Assembly (NCBI GenBank): GCA_002398365.1
Contig: DGYK01000021.1
Span: 32,070-57,622, forward strand
DNA: 25,553 nucleotides
From: Flammeovirgaceae bacterium UBA5008
GTDB lineage: Bacteria; Bacteroidota; Bacteroidia; Cytophagales; Cyclobacteriaceae
Direction: 5' to 3'
The translations under genes were made by a program, and so were the position numbers. This document shows, piece after piece, positions 24,253 to 25,553 of this stretch (position 1 is its first letter; the number at the start of each line of letters is the position of its first letter). The notes below the pieces were generated by a model. That model saw only the letters and a program-made list of their open reading frames with translations, ran no database searches and was not told where the DNA came from.

Positions 24253-24279
24253 GTGGTTCGTTTTTTTACAATCGCAAAT

Positions 24280-24444
24280 ATGAAACCTAAATATCTAACA
24301 AAGGAACATCAGGAGAATTCGGAAGCTGCGATAAAACAGATTAAGGAATGGAAAACATCGCCAACCGACTTCACGAAATTGTTAAAGCAAATGAGAGAGA
24401 ACGCAACGGACAAAAAATCTCTCAGTTCGAACGCGAAGATTTAG
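24280..24444 (+). CDS. Small charged helical protein overlapping the kinase gene
   Basis: A 54-codon frame beginning MKPKYLTKEHQENSEAAIKQ and continuing IKEWKTSPTDFTKLLKQMRE to a Ser/Asn-rich end. It is helical, charged and soluble. An in-frame ATG at 24241 exists, but the -7 box at 24245 makes the 24280 start more likely. Its last 97 bases overlap the start of the polyvalent-type kinase gene in another frame, so either the two proteins share DNA or the 3' part of this frame is fortuitous. The first 23 codons precede the overlap. Its position, directly before a kinase with a shared promoter, would suit a regulator or partner of the kinase, but there is no direct evidence. I do not recognise a family. 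Confidence 0.5.
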   Translation: MKPKYLTKEHQENSEAAIKQIKEWKTSPTDFTKLLKQMRENATDKKSLSSNAKI

Positions 24445-24947
24445 AAAAGAAATACATTTTACGCTACGCCAAAGAAAATAATCTTTGGATCAAGGATTTT
24501 TTTACTCTCGGAAATTATACGGGCTTACAGGGTAATGAAAATACGATTTTAGTTGATGTAGAAAGTAACAGTGTTTATAAGAGTAATAATCTTTTCAACT
24601 CGCGCTTCCTTATCTCTACCTTATTAGATCAAGTTCTTGCCCATAATCATTTATTTCCTGAGACAAAATATGAATTAGTTGGTTTTACAGGAATAGATAG
24701 AGGTGAAGAGCGTACTCCATACATCGAGGTAGTATTGAAACAAGATTTAATAAAGGATGCTAGGCAAGCAGATGATGAGGAAATAATGAATTTCATGCAT
24801 TCGCTCGGATTTTCAAAAATTGGAGAAGCTAAGTTTTCGAATCATGAATATGTGGTTTCCGATATGTTCCCAAGAAATGTATTGATTGACGTTAAAGGAG
24901 TGATTTATGTGGTAGATGACATTATTTTAAATCTAATTCATTCTTAG
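24348..24947 (+). CDS. Compact protein kinase-like protein (polyvalent-protein kinase type)
   Basis: A 199-residue protein with eukaryotic-like kinase landmarks in a minimal fold. They are a glycine-containing loop region (GNENTILVD, 62-70), VYKSNNL with Lys78 as the ATP lysine, a hinge-like YIEVVLKQD (125-133), a catalytic-loop equivalent SDMFPRNVL (Asp172, Asn177), and VVDD (188-191) in place of DFG. This arrangement matches the Ser/Thr/Tyr kinase found in phage and conjugative-element polyvalent proteins (Kinase-PolyVal). A stop codon lies two codons before the ATG (24342-24344), so 24348 is the start; AAGGA just before it may be the ribosome-binding site. It stands alone rather than fused to a polyvalent protein. 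Kinase activity and targets are untested. Confidence 0.7.
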   Translation: MENIANRLHEIVKANERERNGQKISQFEREDLEKKYILRYAKENNLWIKDFFTLGNYTGLQGNENTILVDVESNSVYKSNNLFNSRFLISTLLDQVLAHNHLFPETKYELVGFTGIDRGEERTPYIEVVLKQDLIKDARQADDEEIMNFMHSLGFSKIGEAKFSNHEYVVSDMFPRNVLIDVKGVIYVVDDIILNLIHS

Positions 24948-25158
24948 AATTATTGAAAAACACCTGCAAATAATTCGTACGTCAGACAATTACATGTATG
25001 GATTAAGCAGACACGATGTTGATTCAAGTTTGTTAGCAACAGTTGTCGCTGAAAGCTTGCTCAAAATGAAGTAACCTTGGGTAGGGATGTGTATCGCCAG
25101 TTCGCACCAAGCTAATGGCCATATAAAATCTGGTACACTTCCAATAAGTTTAAGCTTG
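24948..25158. other. Intergenic stretch between convergent genes, no supported gene
   Basis: About 210 bp between the kinase gene (+) and the TraB/GumN gene (-). A 60-codon frame on the - strand (24990-25172) runs into the TraB/GumN gene and its protein (with Trp/Cys-rich PLAWCELAIHIPTQGYF) looks non-family-like. No strong hairpin, repeat or RNA gene was recognised. It may be decayed DNA. Confidence 0.4.
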
Positions 25159-25553
25159 TTACTTCTTCCCAACCGGCACCGCCTTCAGCGTATAGCCTTT
25201 CGCCTTCAATAATTCCAACAAGCCCTGCGTGCCTTCTAAGTGTGCAACGCCTACGGCAATGAAAGCCTTGTTCTCTTTCACCATCTTTTCAATCTTCGGC
25301 AGCCACTCCGCATTGCGCTTGTTATAAAATTCATCTACAAACAGTGGATTGTTTTCTACGGGGTGTAACGTAAACTCAAATATCTCTTCCAGTGATTCAT
25401 GCGGATAGTTGCTCATCAATTTTTGAAATTCTGCCTTCTGCGTTTCGAAATTGTCGATGCTGTGTAGCAGTGCCTTCACCTGATTAAACATAGGATACGC
25501 ATTGATGGCTTTTGCTTCGCGCTCAGCGTGGTCCAGACTAAAAGCAGCGACTT
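25159..25553 (-). CDS. TraB/GumN family protein, 3' part
   Basis: C-terminal 131 residues of a gene cut by the window edge; the frame is open to 25551, so the Met at 25491 is internal. The segment NPLFVDEFYNKRNAEWLPKI, then KENKAFIAVGVAHLEGTQGL and LLKAKGYTLKAVPVGKK, matches the conserved end of the TraB/GumN family: the RNxxW region, then the GxxHLxG motif with its His, then a helix and the Gly-Tyr turn. Family members are membrane-associated or periplasmic Tiki-like metalloproteases or of unknown activity. The conserved N-terminal part is outside the window, so completeness and any signal peptide cannot be judged. Confidence 0.85.
   Translation of the reverse strand, partial: VAAFSLDHAEREAKAINAYPMFNQVKALLHSIDNFETQKAEFQKLMSNYPHESLEEIFEFTLHPVENNPLFVDEFYNKRNAEWLPKIEKMVKENKAFIAVGVAHLEGTQGLLELLKAKGYTLKAVPVGKK

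Noticed and set aside
24990..25172. 60-codon frame on the - strand running into the TraB/GumN gene
   Set aside because: It overlaps the well-supported TraB/GumN end and has no recognised motif or upstream signal.
1..25553. Search for CRISPR arrays, tRNA/rRNA genes, insertion sequences and integrases
   Set aside because: No regularly spaced repeats, no T-loop-like GGTTCGAATCC pattern and no transposase or integrase motif were seen on either strand.

Overview
The window looks like chromosomal DNA from a Bacteroidota bacterium, probably of the order Cytophagales. The signs are a T9SS type A C-terminal sorting domain on a giant secreted protein, a DUF6089 outer-membrane protein, CHU_C-like Ig modules, DUF1573 and Reg_prop proteins, and several intergenic TAnnTTTG boxes, the Bacteroidota -7 promoter consensus. 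The genus cannot be fixed from sequence reading alone. No tRNA, rRNA, CRISPR array, transposase or integrase was found.

Positions 1-8900 (+ strand) form the end of a surface-glycan cluster: the 3' part of a DegT-type sugar aminotransferase, a 2038-residue secreted T9SS protein, a 60-residue PID-CTERM-like mini-protein 1 bp behind it, and a FlaA1/CapD-type membrane-anchored nucleotide-sugar dehydratase 1 bp further on, starting at TTG. The tight spacing suggests that the last three are co-transcribed.

Positions 8950-11800 hold a DUF6089 barrel protein and sucC (- strand), then a divergent LolD-like ABC ATPase. A 49-codon lipoprotein gene lies on the opposite strand and overlaps the 3' end of the ATPase gene.

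Positions 11790-17850 (- strand) form a long co-directional run: 4-hydroxyphenylpyruvate dioxygenase, a putative antitoxin, a PIN-domain toxin, a cupin, a phosphohexomutase, a DinB-like protein, the tRNA methylthiotransferase mtaB and the small lipoprotein. The links PIN/cupin and mutase/DinB are 4-bp ATGA overlaps, so a toxin-antitoxin pair is embedded in a metabolic transcription unit.

Positions 17926-21470 contain a conserved-looking unknown protein, trpS, a triple DUF1573-like secreted protein and an unknown helical protein. A nested hairpin separates the first two. A compound palindromic repeat element lies between trpS and the DUF1573 gene.

Positions 21500-25553 are accessory in character: a free-standing Reg_prop propeller protein, a lipoprotein, a secreted protein with a NADase-type glycan-binding (discoidin-like) domain, and a small gene overlapping out of frame with a compact protein kinase of the polyvalent-protein type. 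The window closes with a TraB/GumN family protein cut by its edge. The most unusual items are the overlapping ORF/kinase pair, the PID-CTERM-like mini-protein between a T9SS giant and a glycan enzyme, the tiny lipoprotein and the palindromic repeat element.
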